From IMG/VR virus record IMGVR_UViG_3300028388_002695, positions 9,975 to 32,126 of that record: a DNA stretch of 22,152 bases; one strand, written 5' to 3'. Every line of letters starts with the position of its first letter. Within the stretch, counting starts at the first letter, position 1. A program made the translations under genes and the position numbers. This document shows, piece by piece, positions 12,993 through 20,610 of this stretch. Source of the DNA: a virus. The notes beneath the pieces are model-generated. The model was not told the origin of the DNA. It ran no database searches and saw only the letters and a list, made by a program, of their open reading frames with translations.

Positions 12993-13461
12993 CAGACCGC
13001 GCCAAACGCCCTGCCGAAGTCCTCACCTTCCTTGTCCATAGCAATCTCCTCTCCACGCTCGGCTGCCGCCTTACGCTCCAAGAAGACCATCCATTTACGA
13101 TACTCGCGCACACCCATGTTGGCGGTCAGTTGCTCCACGGTCATCTTGAGTTCCCGGGCGAGGTAGAACAAGAACTCTTCCTCGCCCGTCAGTCGTTTCC
13201 CTCTTCGTCCGCTTCAAATCCGATAAGCTTATTCATCTGGGTCAGAAGCGGCATAGTCACACTCGGACCCCACTCCCCGATCTCATCCGCCGTGAACTGT
13301 TGGCCGTCCACGCGCAGCATAAGCGCCAACTGCTTCACCGCCATGAGCGGGTCATCTTCGTCGCGCTGAAGGGTAAAGATCTCTTTGGTGCTCGGCTCGT
13401 AGAGTTCCACGACCTGGCCGAGTTCGGGCAGGGTGGCAGTGACGACTTTGCGAGTAATCAT
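12992..13461 (-). CDS. G-T frameshift fusion tail chaperone
   Basis: The -1 frame after the slippery heptamer at 13195-13201 stays open to TGA 12992-12994, adding 67 residues (RLTGEEEFLFYLARELKMTV...DFGRAFGAV) to the first 89 residues of the G protein, 156 in all. The added part begins like gpT/DUF4035 tail proteins (E-x-x-x-Y-L-A-x-E-L-x-M-T-V). In lambda the equivalent G-T fusion, made at a few percent of the G level, recruits the major tail protein to the tape measure. It has no start codon at its head, which supports expression only by frameshift. Confidence 0.85.
13189..13461 (-). CDS. tail assembly chaperone G
   Basis: A 90-residue protein, acidic at the end (FEADEEGND). Residues 1-40 contain VVELYEPSTKEIFTLQRDED and the rest is helical. 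Its position after the major tail protein, its size, and the slippery sequence at its 3' end identify it as the G-type chaperone that coats the tape measure before tail tube assembly. The start ATG 13461 lies behind a terminator-like hairpin. It is present in the cell during assembly but not in the virion. Confidence 0.85.
   Translation of the reverse strand: MITRKVVTATLPELGQVVELYEPSTKEIFTLQRDEDDPLMAVKQLALMLRVDGQQFTADEIGEWGPSVTMPLLTQMNKLIGFEADEEGND
13195..13201 (-). promoter_or_regulatory. -1 frameshift slippery site GGGAAAC
   Basis: On the - strand the in-frame reading is gaG GGA AAC gac TGA, a canonical X-XXY-YYZ heptamer immediately before the G stop codon. Shifting back one base leads into CGA CTG ACG, the T frame. 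Lambda uses GGGAAAG at the same point. Confidence 0.9.
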
Positions 13462-13485
13462 GGGTTATATTCTCGTTTTGCTGTT

Positions 13486-13518
13486 AAAAGAGCCCGTCGG
13501 TACGTCTACCGGGGGCTC
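13486..13518 (-). terminator. intrinsic terminator/attenuator after major tail protein
   Basis: On the - strand GAGCCC pairs with GGGCTC, and CGGTA with TACCG inside it, closing on a GACG loop and followed by TTTT. It lies between the major tail protein (stop 13550) and the G chaperone. It probably lowers transcription into the chaperone and tape measure genes, which are needed in smaller amounts. Confidence 0.8.
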
Positions 13519-13549
13519 GCTCATGGTTGAGCGCAACCGCGCTTCAGAT

Positions 13550-14545
13550 TCAGGCAATCACGGCAGTAAGCGACACGATATTGCCGCCGCCAGCCTCAGT
13601 TACAGTCACCACGCTGCCCACCGCTACCGCATTCAGGGTGTCCGTGGTGCTGGCGTCCTGCTTACCGTTCAGCTCGGCAGCAACCGCAGCGGCAACGGCA
13701 TCGGCGGTCATACCATTCGTGATGCTGACCGGGGTCAGACCGGTTATAGCGCCAGTCGGACCAGTCGCTGTGAGGGTAACCGTCGCGGCGGCGTCGGACG
13801 GTCCACCGCTGAAGGTGACCGTCGCCGTTGCGGTACCGGTACCGGCAACCGCAGCACTGATCGGCAGGTAGGTGATGCAGCTCGCGCAATCGCGCCAGAA
13901 CGGACCGGACTTGACCGTCCCGCCGGAAGTGAAGCTGATGCCCGCGTTCAGCTCAAAGGCTTCGCTGAAGCTGGACACGTCCACGGTCTGAAGGACGTAA
14001 GCCGGTGGTGTGGTCGGTTTCTTGATGACCAGGACACGCGGGTTTCCGTCCTTCAACGCTTCCATCATTTCAGCAAAACCCGCTTCACATCCATCGCTGA
14101 AACCAGCGACCGAATAGGTAGCAGGCTGCGGCGAACCGGAAGCAGACTCGGTGCCACAGAACGTCGTGAGATCAATGGTCTCCGCCTGCGGCTGATCATA
14201 GCTATAGCTGGTCAAGCACCACTTCGCCATGTTCTGGCCTGTGCCCGCCATCTTGTAAGTTTTCGCGGTACCGGCAGTCGCTGGAGCCGCCTCCGCGCTG
14301 GTATCCGAGCACTGAAGCTCAAAGGTCGTACCAGTCACATTCGTGATGGTCCACATTTGGTCATCAAGCGACGTGAAGCCGGTGCTTTCAATGAGCACCA
14401 CGTCGCCATCAGCATAGTTGCCAATGGTAGCCGGAGTCACGACTGCCGGTGCGGCATTGGTGACGCTGGTCAGTACATCCGCCGGCGCGGGCTTGGAAGC
14501 TTGGGACAGGTAAATCTCCAGTCCCCTTGTGCTGGTCTTTGCCAT
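13550..14545 (-). CDS. major tail tube protein with added C-terminal domain
   Basis: A 331-residue protein. The first 225 or so residues (MAKTSTRGLEIYLSQASKPAP, then TYSVAGFSDGCEAGFAEMMEAL, then NPRVLVIKK) have the order and size of a siphovirus tail tube protein. It lies directly after the tail terminator and before the G chaperone, the expected slot. A Cys pair (CASC) marks the junction to a C-terminal domain of about 100 residues rich in Ala, Thr, Val and Gly (VAGTGTATATVTFSGG onwards). Such Ig-like or carbohydrate-binding-like extensions decorate the outside of the tail in several phages; the fold is inferred from composition. Confidence 0.85.
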   Translation of the reverse strand: MAKTSTRGLEIYLSQASKPAPADVLTSVTNAAPAVVTPATIGNYADGDVVLIESTGFTSLDDQMWTITNVTGTTFELQCSDTSAEAAPATAGTAKTYKMAGTGQNMAKWCLTSYSYDQPQAETIDLTTFCGTESASGSPQPATYSVAGFSDGCEAGFAEMMEALKDGNPRVLVIKKPTTPPAYVLQTVDVSSFSEAFELNAGISFTSGGTVKSGPFWRDCASCITYLPISAAVAGTGTATATVTFSGGPSDAAATVTLTATGPTGAITGLTPVSITNGMTADAVAAAVAAELNGKQDASTTDTLNAVAVGSVVTVTEAGGGNIVSLTAVIA

Positions 14546-14548
14546 TGG

Positions 14549-14908
14549 TTAAGTCCTCAACGTGTAGGAACTGGAAATGCGGTAAACGCGCATAGCCGGA
14601 TCGTAGTCTTCGAATGAAGATTCTAACGGAGCATTGAACGCTTTGAATACCGCTGTCATTTGCCGGCTCAGTTCACGAGCACCGGCGTAAGTATGGTGGA
14701 TGCAATCCACCAGATAAGCATCTGCGAGATCGGTGTCGGCCGCGCAGAAATCTTCAATGTTTGAGTCACCGAACAGCTCACGGCTGAAGATGACGTAAGG
14801 CGTCTGCACCGGGTGCTGGTCATCCGCCTGCGGTGCGTGAAGCCGCCACACTGGAGTTGGTGCCACCTGCGCGGACATTGCGGCGTACAATGCGCTCTCC
14901 CCGTTCAT
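14549..14908 (-). CDS. tail terminator (DUF3168-like)
   Basis: A 119-residue protein in the gpU/DUF3168 position. The N-terminal helix (ALYAAMSAQVAPTPVWRLHAP), the PYVIFSRELFGD strand and the C-terminal strands (MRVYRISSSYTLRT) fit the family, which caps the growing tail tube and joins it to the head. The start overlaps the head closure stop (ATGA). The major tail protein follows 3 bases later. Confidence 0.85.
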   Translation of the reverse strand: MNGESALYAAMSAQVAPTPVWRLHAPQADDQHPVQTPYVIFSRELFGDSNIEDFCAADTDLADAYLVDCIHHTYAGARELSRQMTAVFKAFNAPLESSFEDYDPAMRVYRISSSYTLRT

Positions 14909-15240
14909 GAGTGGCTGCTCCCCGCCTTGGCGGTTATCGTCACCATGTCTCGGTTGTGGCTTTCCAGCACCGCGCGCAAATCATACTCCGCCCCGGTGTC
15001 CATATCCACTGCCCGGAACGTCCCATCAAGGTGGAAGCCTGGCCAACGCCGCATGGTGATTCTAAACGTTTCTTCACCAACGTCTCTTTCCGCGGCAAAC
15101 ATCTCGCGCGCACTGACCGAGTCAATGCTAGCGTTGGTCTCAATCTCTGTAGACCAAGTTTTCGTAGGCGCACCAAACTGGTCAACAGACTGGGTCTGTT
15201 GCTCAATGCGCACGCGATGTCTGAGACGGCCGGCTTTCAC
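14905..15240 (-). CDS. head closure / head-tail joining protein
   Basis: A 111-residue protein beginning MKAGRLRHRVRIEQQT, the typical start of the phage head-tail joining family (SPP1 gp16 / HK97 gp7 type), with the expected beta-rich body (FRITMRRWPG, YDLRAVLESHNRDMVTITA). The start is GTG 15240, sharing one base with the TAG of the tail-spike gene; there is no in-frame ATG nearby. The protein seals the connector after DNA packaging and provides the tail attachment surface. Confidence 0.9.
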   Translation of the reverse strand: MKAGRLRHRVRIEQQTQSVDQFGAPTKTWSTEIETNASIDSVSAREMFAAERDVGEETFRITMRRWPGFHLDGTFRAVDMDTGAEYDLRAVLESHNRDMVTITAKAGSSHS

Positions 15241-17606
15241 TATGGTGTGCCCCCTGCCACATAAATCTCAGCACGCACCAATCCCACAGGCCCAGCAACG
15301 TCATTGACGTGTGTGCCTATGCGTTTAATCATAATCATGGTGTTTTTCAACAACAAATTCTTGTCTGCTGCTATTTGAGCACCAGAAACTTTGTACTGAC
15401 CTACTTCAAGCTTCTGAATTTTGTTATTGGCTGCTAAAACGGGCTCCCAATAATGCTGCGCTGTATAAGAACTCGGAACATCCGGTTCTCCGTATGTGGG
15501 TGACGAAATCGTTATTTGAAAGGTCGCCTTACCACCAGCCCCCGAAGGGTCTACTAAATATAGTGTCAACCACATCACCGCAGGAAAATCACTTTCCTCT
15601 GCGGTAAACGTGGTAGATACAAATTCGCCGGCACTAGTTCCGGGAAATACAACACCCTGCTGATCCACATACGGCAACTTTTTGTCGTTATTCGCACCGT
15701 CCCAGCTCATGAAATCTTTTGGCGTCAAAATGTGTTTTTCCACACTAGGGAAAAACCCGTTGTTATGTAATCGAGACTGAGGTAACGCACTCCACACTGT
15801 AGTTCCCGCATTGGCAGAGAACGCCGTTGTTGAGGTCCACCGACCAATCCACGGGTTTCCGTTTTCATCGACAATACGAATACTGTTGTTTTCTACCCTA
15901 ATAAAGGGGGATTCCGAAATACCAGAGAAATTACAATCAAAGTTGGCACCATTCTCTGTTGTGTCATACTCGACATCAATGCAGCAGTTGGTAAGTTCAA
16001 ACAGCGGCTCAGACGTTATTGTTCTTCTATACGCATCGGTGCCGCCCCATTGTGCCTTAAATAATGATGCGCGCCCCATCTTTCCGATCCAAGAACAATT
16101 CCGGTACATCGTCCGCTCGCCGTGACTGCCAGTTGAACCACCCCCACGCAATGCGTTACCACTGAAGTGGCAGCGTTCAAAAAGATATCGTCCACCGTAA
16201 GTCGCCCGCCATCCGGGGATAGCGTCATCCAATACACCTTCCGCTTGTCGTGTTGCCCGATTATTGTAAACAAACTTGCAATCATAAAACTCTGCCGTAG
16301 AGCTTTCTCCACCCTGCATCAACTGCTGGTGAAAACTCCATTTCGGGTCTTCAGCGGGAAGCTTGTCGATTTGCGTAGCTTGAACCCGTTCAAAACGCCA
16401 GTCTGCGGTACGTTGATCCAGTGTCCATACAGGCAGTGTAGATATAACTGAAATATCACGCCAAATAATGTATCGCCCACCAATACTACCTTGCCAATGA
16501 CCATTCTGAAACTCTGCCACCATATTTTCAACAGTGACATTAAAAGCGTGATGAATATTGAAAGCTTTGTATCCCTGTGCGTTGAATCTCGTAGTTGATT
16601 CTGGCTTTGGGATTGTCAAGTTCTTGATAACAACGTTCTCTAAAACAGAGCCTTCGTTGTACCTACTGATGCCTGAACGAACGTTCGGATTAGAATCGTT
16701 ATAAAAGTGCTTTGTGGACGGGTACCGCATCTTTACCACATTTCCATCGACTTTTTGCACGACGTTCATTTCACCGCGCCCTTGATCCGTTTTTGTCGTC
16801 GTTGCTTGGTACGGCGCAAAAATCATTACCCAATCGCCAGGCTGGAACTGGCTTGCAACGGAAACCGTAAAATCTACCGTTCCTGGTATGTAGTCATAAA
16901 CTGCATTAAATTCCTCAAATAGTTCATTTTGATACCGGTTACGGTCAGTATCGGGATGAAACCCCCACAATTCATATGAGGGGTCAACCGGATTCATTAC
17001 ATTTCCGAATACATCTTCCGGATTATCCGACAAACACCCGCCGTCACCGTTATGCACAAACAACCCCGCAGTACCATTAGACGGATTCACAGTGTCCGGG
17101 ATTGCAATCTCGCAATTAATCAAATCAATCTCAAGATTGGACGCCAACACCACACCATACGCCGCTAGCTTGCGGCGCTTGGCAAACGTAACCCGGCGTA
17201 GCCCTAGCTCCCAAGCGCGCTTGTTCGCCATAGTGAACGCGCCTGAGCAATCCACCGGCCAGTCCTGCACACCCCACCAATCCACCAGCACCGTGTCACC
17301 CTCAATCACGCGCTTCCAGCGTCCAGGCCCCACGTGACCGGTAGGCAACACAACCGTACCCGGAACAGGTGCAGTCTTGCGATACGTTGGGTACTTCGGG
17401 TTGTAAGCGGTCTCCATATCCTCGTCTTCCGTGCTGGCCGCATCCCACCGCCATAAGCCCCCCCCGTTATCGCCAGCAGCCAACGCCCCGAGCGTCTGAA
17501 CAAACAAAGGCGTCGTTTCCAAATTCGCTGCGCGTAGTTCAACCGGCGTATCAAACGAAGCAATACCGGACCGGGCGATAGTGGCGAGATTACGGGCGTA
17601 AGACAT
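15240..17606 (-). CDS. large tail-spike / beta-helix appendage
   Basis: A 788-residue protein starting at ATG 17606 (MSYARNLATIARSG) behind GAGGAG. A short N-terminal virion-attachment-like segment is followed by a domain typical of spike heads (GDNGGGLWRWDA, WGVQDWPVDCSGAFTMANKRA). The middle has recurrent short strands and Asn/Asp-rich turns, consistent with a right-handed beta-helix of the pectate-lyase type that binds or cleaves surface polysaccharide. The C-terminal 120 residues form a separate beta domain. No catalytic residues can be assigned by eye. It is placed between the gp6-like connector and the head closure gene, which is unusual, and its AT-rich stretches differ from the GC-rich genes that follow. 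Confidence 0.8.
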   Translation of the reverse strand: MSYARNLATIARSGIASFDTPVELRAANLETTPLFVQTLGALAAGDNGGGLWRWDAASTEDEDMETAYNPKYPTYRKTAPVPGTVVLPTGHVGPGRWKRVIEGDTVLVDWWGVQDWPVDCSGAFTMANKRAWELGLRRVTFAKRRKLAAYGVVLASNLEIDLINCEIAIPDTVNPSNGTAGLFVHNGDGGCLSDNPEDVFGNVMNPVDPSYELWGFHPDTDRNRYQNELFEEFNAVYDYIPGTVDFTVSVASQFQPGDWVMIFAPYQATTTKTDQGRGEMNVVQKVDGNVVKMRYPSTKHFYNDSNPNVRSGISRYNEGSVLENVVIKNLTIPKPESTTRFNAQGYKAFNIHHAFNVTVENMVAEFQNGHWQGSIGGRYIIWRDISVISTLPVWTLDQRTADWRFERVQATQIDKLPAEDPKWSFHQQLMQGGESSTAEFYDCKFVYNNRATRQAEGVLDDAIPGWRATYGGRYLFERCHFSGNALRGGGSTGSHGERTMYRNCSWIGKMGRASLFKAQWGGTDAYRRTITSEPLFELTNCCIDVEYDTTENGANFDCNFSGISESPFIRVENNSIRIVDENGNPWIGRWTSTTAFSANAGTTVWSALPQSRLHNNGFFPSVEKHILTPKDFMSWDGANNDKKLPYVDQQGVVFPGTSAGEFVSTTFTAEESDFPAVMWLTLYLVDPSGAGGKATFQITISSPTYGEPDVPSSYTAQHYWEPVLAANNKIQKLEVGQYKVSGAQIAADKNLLLKNTMIMIKRIGTHVNDVAGPVGLVRAEIYVAGGTP

Positions 17607-17686
17607 TGTGTTGCTCCTCAGGTCCACGGCTACGTCCCAACTACCAAGCGGCTGGGCTCGCGTTGTTAAACTAGTGCTTTCGCAAA

Positions 17687-18214
17687 CTAGCAAGAAGGGC
17701 GCCAAAGGCCACTCAGCAAGCGCCGGGACATATCGGGCAGTTCGTTCATTGAGCCGAATTGCAACGACTCACGGTTTTCATACAAGGTGCCGGTCAGCAT
17801 CAAGATAGCGTTGACTACGGCAGGTGGAATTTGAATGATGTCACTGTAACCGGCTTCGATCAGGTATTTGTGGCCGTGTCCGTGATAGCGGTCAGGGAGA
17901 AACGCTGTATTCTCATACATCGTCACTGCGACTGGCGTTTGATTGCCGGCGGCATCGACAGACATGAGATTACGCAACGGGGTTTTCGGCACCTCGATTG
18001 GGTACCGTTGACCGTAGCAATAAGTCGGTTCCCAACTGAATGACGCCGGATTGATGGTGAGATTGGTGACTGACTCTACCTCACCGATCGCGCGGCCGAT
18101 AGCACCTTTGATGTAGTCGTCATCACGATCAAATTCCACACGCACATGCTCCTTAGTCGCAGGAAGCAACTGATGCGGCAGAATATCAAAATCAATCGTA
18201 ACGAGAGATAACAT
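17687..18214 (-). CDS. head-tail connector (gp6-like)
   Basis: A 175-residue protein of the HK97 gp6/SPP1 gp15 adaptor type. The signature is an N-terminal helical part with VEFDRDDDYIKGAIGRAIGEVESVTN, a central strand region ending SWEPTYCYGQRYPIEVPKTPL, and a C-terminal helix (IPPAVVNAILMLTGTLYENRES) leading to a terminal SGLWRP-like tail. It forms the ring below the portal. The ribosome site is weak; AATAGG-C-CCTATT, an inverted repeat with one central base, lies immediately upstream of the ATG and might be an operator. Confidence 0.85.
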   Translation of the reverse strand: MLSLVTIDFDILPHQLLPATKEHVRVEFDRDDDYIKGAIGRAIGEVESVTNLTINPASFSWEPTYCYGQRYPIEVPKTPLRNLMSVDAAGNQTPVAVTMYENTAFLPDRYHGHGHKYLIEAGYSDIIQIPPAVVNAILMLTGTLYENRESLQFGSMNELPDMSRRLLSGLWRPSC

Positions 18215-18232
18215 TAATAGGGCCTATTTTCT

Positions 18233-18499
18233 TTACAAATCGTCTGGATTAATGAGGTTAGCGCTAACATCCACCCAATTTCCATTTACCATCAAATAAG
18301 GTTTGCCATCTGCGGGGGGTAAAGAGCCTCCTGGAGCGCTAACGCTGTTAATCGGCACCCACGCGCCACCTTCCGCAATATACCAGGAATTCTCTGTAGT
18401 GTTAAGCCAAACCGCATCCTCAACATCAGGCGATGGAGCTACGGGGCCACTGACAATGCGCGGGTACGTTGAGCCGCCTCGGTCAAAAAGCGTAGTCAT
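18233..18499 (-). CDS. small virion-type protein, 88 aa
   Basis: An 88-residue protein, beta-rich, with aromatic residues in repeated strands (VWLNTTENSWYIAEGGAWVPI and KPYLMVNGNWVDV). The pattern WLNT...WYI..GGAWV occurs in short fibre-associated and decoration proteins, but I cannot assign a family. The start overlaps the upstream HTH gene (ATGA). A structural role is inferred from its place between lysis and connector genes. Confidence 0.65.
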   Translation of the reverse strand: MTTLFDRGGSTYPRIVSGPVAPSPDVEDAVWLNTTENSWYIAEGGAWVPINSVSAPGGSLPPADGKPYLMVNGNWVDVSANLINPDDL

Positions 18500-18750
18500 C
18501 TCTTACTGCCCCATCTGAGTATTGCTGTGTGGTGCACACCAAGCACTTTCGCTAATCTGAGCTTTGGTACGCCGAGTTCTATTGCTGCCAACGTCAACAC
18601 CTTTGCAGAGAACGACACTTTTTCTTGCCTTTTCCATTCTACCTGCAAAGTCTGCGCTAACGTTTGTACGTGCCTGTAACTGATACCTAGCTGTGCTGCT
18701 GCCTCGCGTTGAGACAGTCCTTTGGCGGCTGCTTGCTCAAGCTCATCCAT
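18496..18750 (-). CDS. helix-turn-helix DNA-binding protein
   Basis: ATG 18750 (MDELEQAAAKGLSQREAAAQL) is chosen; a longer start at 18867 would read through the 13-bp inverted repeat and into the endolysin gene. At 84 residues it contains two helix-turn-helix-like segments: GLSQREAAAQLGISYRHVQTL (residues 10-30) and LGVPKLRLAKVLGVHHTAILRW (about 58-80). DNA binding is likely. A regulator or a packaging accessory protein both fit. The inverted repeat starting 20 bases upstream of the ATG is a candidate site for self-regulation. Confidence 0.7.
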   Translation of the reverse strand: MDELEQAAAKGLSQREAAAQLGISYRHVQTLAQTLQVEWKRQEKVSFSAKVLTLAAIELGVPKLRLAKVLGVHHTAILRWGSKR

Positions 18751-18769
18751 AAGCTTGAAGTTGTCAAAA

Positions 18770-18826
18770 TGCCCTTTTGCTCCCAAGGTTCCGCAACCCG
18801 CTGTTAAAAAATTGAGCAAAAGGGCA
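18770..18826. repeat. 13-bp perfect inverted repeat near HTH gene
   Basis: TGCCCTTTTGCTC (18770-18782) and GAGCAAAAGGGCA (18814-18826) are exact inverse complements with a 31-base spacer. They lie between the endolysin stop and the HTH gene start. There is no T-run directly after the stem on the - strand and the loop is long, so a regulator-binding site is as likely as a terminator. Confidence 0.75.
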
Positions 18827-18833
18827 GAAATCG

Positions 18834-19562
18834 TCAGTCGCCCATCACGTCCAACAGAGCGGGCCAAGTCTTTGCACCAACAATTCCGTCAGCAACAAGG
18901 CCTTCTGCCGCCTGAAACTCCTGTACCGCAGCCTGTGTCCTTGGGCCAAAAAACCCGTCAACAACCACACTGTCAGAATTGATTTGCGTTGTCACAAGGA
19001 CCTGAACTAAACAGACGTGTGAATGTTCGTCGCCCAATCCAAGCTGCGCAAGATCAACCGCCACGTCGACCATAGGGATGCTTGACGGCGGCGGCCTGTT
19101 TCCGGTATGCCTAGTCATCTTACCATCGCGGTCGAGCCCAAGCACCTTGTAAGCGTCGAACACAGGGCAGGCTTTCGCTACCACATCATTATGCTCGCGG
19201 AACCTCAAGCCACCGTGGGCCCGATCAATTTCTGAGCAAACACGACGCAAAGTATCGAACTGCCCTTCGTTAAAGTCCGAGGAATCAAGGCCGTTGAGAC
19301 AAATCCCGATGCTACCGCGATTGTAGCCGCTGGCGTGCGCGCCCATGGCCGAGAGGTCGCGTCCATGCCACGGCTCCCCAGACCTATCAATGTAGATGTG
19401 GTAGCCGCACCCGGACCAACCTCGCTCTTGGTGCATCCCATGGATATCGTTAACCGTTATGTTTGGGTCGCTTGAAGCGTCGCAGTGGATGAACACTGTA
19501 TCAATGTGCCGGGCAGGCTTAACATAGCCGTTATAAGGCTTACCAAGATTCTCAAAACTCAT
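18834..19562 (-). CDS. endolysin: N-acetylmuramoyl-L-alanine amidase
   Basis: A 242-residue endolysin. Residues 18-150 form a T7-lysozyme/amidase_2 domain that cuts the amide bond between MurNAc and L-Ala. The zinc ligands are H26 (FIHCDAS), H124 and C132, with Y54 and K130 as catalytic partners, in the same order and spacing as T7 H17/Y46/H122/K128/C130. The middle part (about 150-205) is a linker. The C-terminal 40 residues (VDGFFGPRTQAAVQEFQ, VADGIVGAKTW) form a PG_binding_1 domain. No signal peptide is seen, so it needs a holin, and candidates lie just upstream. Its ATG overlaps the end of the 19552-19776 frame by 11 bases. Confidence 0.93.
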   Translation of the reverse strand: MSFENLGKPYNGYVKPARHIDTVFIHCDASSDPNITVNDIHGMHQERGWSGCGYHIYIDRSGEPWHGRDLSAMGAHASGYNRGSIGICLNGLDSSDFNEGQFDTLRRVCSEIDRAHGGLRFREHNDVVAKACPVFDAYKVLGLDRDGKMTRHTGNRPPPSSIPMVDVAVDLAQLGLGDEHSHVCLVQVLVTTQINSDSVVVDGFFGPRTQAAVQEFQAAEGLVADGIVGAKTWPALLDVMGD

Positions 19563-19776
19563 GTTGGCTCCGTGGTGGTGTTGTGGGCCTATTCATTTGG
19601 CCTGCCCGCCGATAAATCCTGCCAAAGCACCCAACAAGACCATGAGTACGTCTCGCCACAGCGATAACTCCTCTAGTGTTGCTGTTTGGCGCTCGCCCGT
19701 CAAAAATTGGCACAACTGATCCTGGTACCATCATGACCAAGACAGTCAGTGCCAAAATCAAAGCGCAGTCTTTCAT
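19552..19776 (-). CDS. small membrane ORF of the lysis group
   Basis: A 74-residue frame whose ATG overlaps the holin candidate stop (ATGA) and whose stop overlaps the endolysin start by 11 bases. The N-terminus MKDCALILALTVLVMMVPG is a membrane helix or signal. From about residue 20 the sequence looks unnatural, whereas the +1 frame over the same stretch gives a convincing second membrane protein (see 19593-19703). It is either a nested pair comparable in layout to spanins, or one gene with a one-base indel. Confidence 0.45.
   Translation of the reverse strand: MKDCALILALTVLVMMVPGSVVPIFDGRAPNSNTRGVIAVARRTHGLVGCFGRIYRRAGQMNRPTTPPRSQHEF
19593..19703 (-). CDS. embedded membrane ORF, 36 aa
   Basis: Lies in the +1 frame inside 19552-19776. 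From TTG 19703 it reads MTGERQTATLEELSLWRDVL followed by a membrane helix MVLLGALAGFIGG and ends QAK. The amphipathic first half plus helix looks like a real holin-type or antiholin peptide. The frame is open upstream to a stop at about 19733 and reads WYQDQLCQFL there, so it could also be the true C-terminal half of the MKDCAL gene after a frameshift. It lacks an ATG and a clear ribosome site. Confidence 0.4.
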   Translation of the reverse strand: MTGERQTATLEELSLWRDVLMVLLGALAGFIGGQAK

Positions 19777-20024
19777 GCATTTGGTGGTTTACCAATAGGT
19801 TGGCTGGCCTTGACACGGCCGCGCACCGACAGCGCGCCACCGATGGCGCTGATACCGCTGGTCAACGCGGTGATAGCAATGCTGAGAGTATCGGCATTCA
19901 GCCCGCCCCCGCCGGCCATCTCCGCGGCCACAGTGGCAAGGCCGGCAAGCCCGGAGCCGATGGCCGCAATACCGCCCCAGATGGTCTGCGAGCGATACCA
20001 GGGCTTCGGTGTGAAAGAAGTCAT
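19773..20024 (-). CDS. holin candidate (two membrane helices)
   Basis: An 83-residue protein. ATG 20024 overlaps the stop of the microprotein gene (ATGA); GTG 20030 is a less likely start. There are two glycine/alanine-rich membrane helices (IWGGIAAIGSGLAGLATVAA and IAITALTSGISAIGGALSV), a short polar loop, and the basic tail GRVKASQPIG. The opening PWYRSQTIWGG is often seen in phage holins. The genome context (directly before the endolysin) supports a role in timed membrane permeabilisation. Confidence 0.75.
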   Translation of the reverse strand: MTSFTPKPWYRSQTIWGGIAAIGSGLAGLATVAAEMAGGGGLNADTLSIAITALTSGISAIGGALSVRGRVKASQPIGKPPNA

Positions 20025-20188
20025 GAACACTCCTCGCTGTCTCTGTGAGGCTCCCCTTGGTCGAGCGGGGGATAGCCGTTGCTGTACATGCTGCTGGTGT
20101 TAGGCGACTCACCGCTGCCGAGGTCTTCCTTGTCCTTGAACACCGCCTCTTCCAGCCGCTCAACTCGTTCTTTCAGTGTTTCGCTCAT
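20021..20188 (-). CDS. microprotein with SPNTS-MYSNG motif (copy 2)
   Basis: A 55-residue acidic protein encoded on the - strand: a short coiled coil (TLKERVERLEEAVFKDKEDL) followed by SPNTSSMYSNG and a charged tail. It is related to the + strand microprotein at 4408-4563. The ATG overlaps the stop of the membrane coiled-coil gene and its own TGA overlaps the holin candidate ATG (both ATGA), so it is embedded in the lysis-like operon. Function unknown; it could bridge the coiled-coil and holin proteins. Confidence 0.85.
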   Translation of the reverse strand: MSETLKERVERLEEAVFKDKEDLGSGESPNTSSMYSNGYPPLDQGEPHRDSEECS

Positions 20189-20610
20189 TGGGCCTTCTCC
20201 AGTTGCTGGATGCGCTCTTCTAAGGCGCGACCTTGAGTTCCGGTAAAGGGGTCTGGTCGTTTTTCAGGGATTGACTCAAGCGCGATAATTCGGTTTCGAT
20301 TCTCGACAGCGACATCAACTGCTGCGTCGTATCGCTGTATATATTCGTCCCCTCGCTTAATGTGGTTGCGTAGATCCGCAACAGTTTCTGCCGAAAGTCT
20401 TGTTGTGTATTCGAGGGCGTCGTGTAGCTGCTCGGATTGACGTTCCAATCGAGCAATTCTGCGCTCGTAGTCTGCCATAGCGGCGGATACACTAGCGTCA
20501 GACTCGACAGAAGTAACATAAAACCCAAACGCGCCGACCGTGAAAGCCACGGTGATCGCGGATACAACGGTGGTAATTGGGAATACGAATTGTTTAGCTT
20601 TTTCATTCAC
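20185..20610 (-). CDS. membrane-anchored coiled-coil protein
   Basis: A 141-residue protein starting at GTG 20610, which overlaps the stop of a short upstream ORF. One N-terminal membrane helix (residues 9-34, VFPITTVVSAITVAFTVGAFGFYV) is followed by about 100 residues of charged helix with heptad character (YERRIARLERQSEQLHDALEY, EERIQQLEKAQ). This resembles i-spanins (Rz) or phage membrane-tethered coiled coils. The position just before the holin and endolysin supports an envelope-disruption role, but an outer-membrane partner is not proven. Confidence 0.7.
   Translation of the reverse strand: MNEKAKQFVFPITTVVSAITVAFTVGAFGFYVTSVESDASVSAAMADYERRIARLERQSEQLHDALEYTTRLSAETVADLRNHIKRGDEYIQRYDAAVDVAVENRNRIIALESIPEKRPDPFTGTQGRALEERIQQLEKAQ

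Noticed and set aside
13433-14617. Long + strand open frame (394 codons) over the major tail gene
   Set aside because: It is antisense to a confident tail protein in the right operon position, and is rich in Arg/Gly/Ser as expected of a GC-driven shadow frame.
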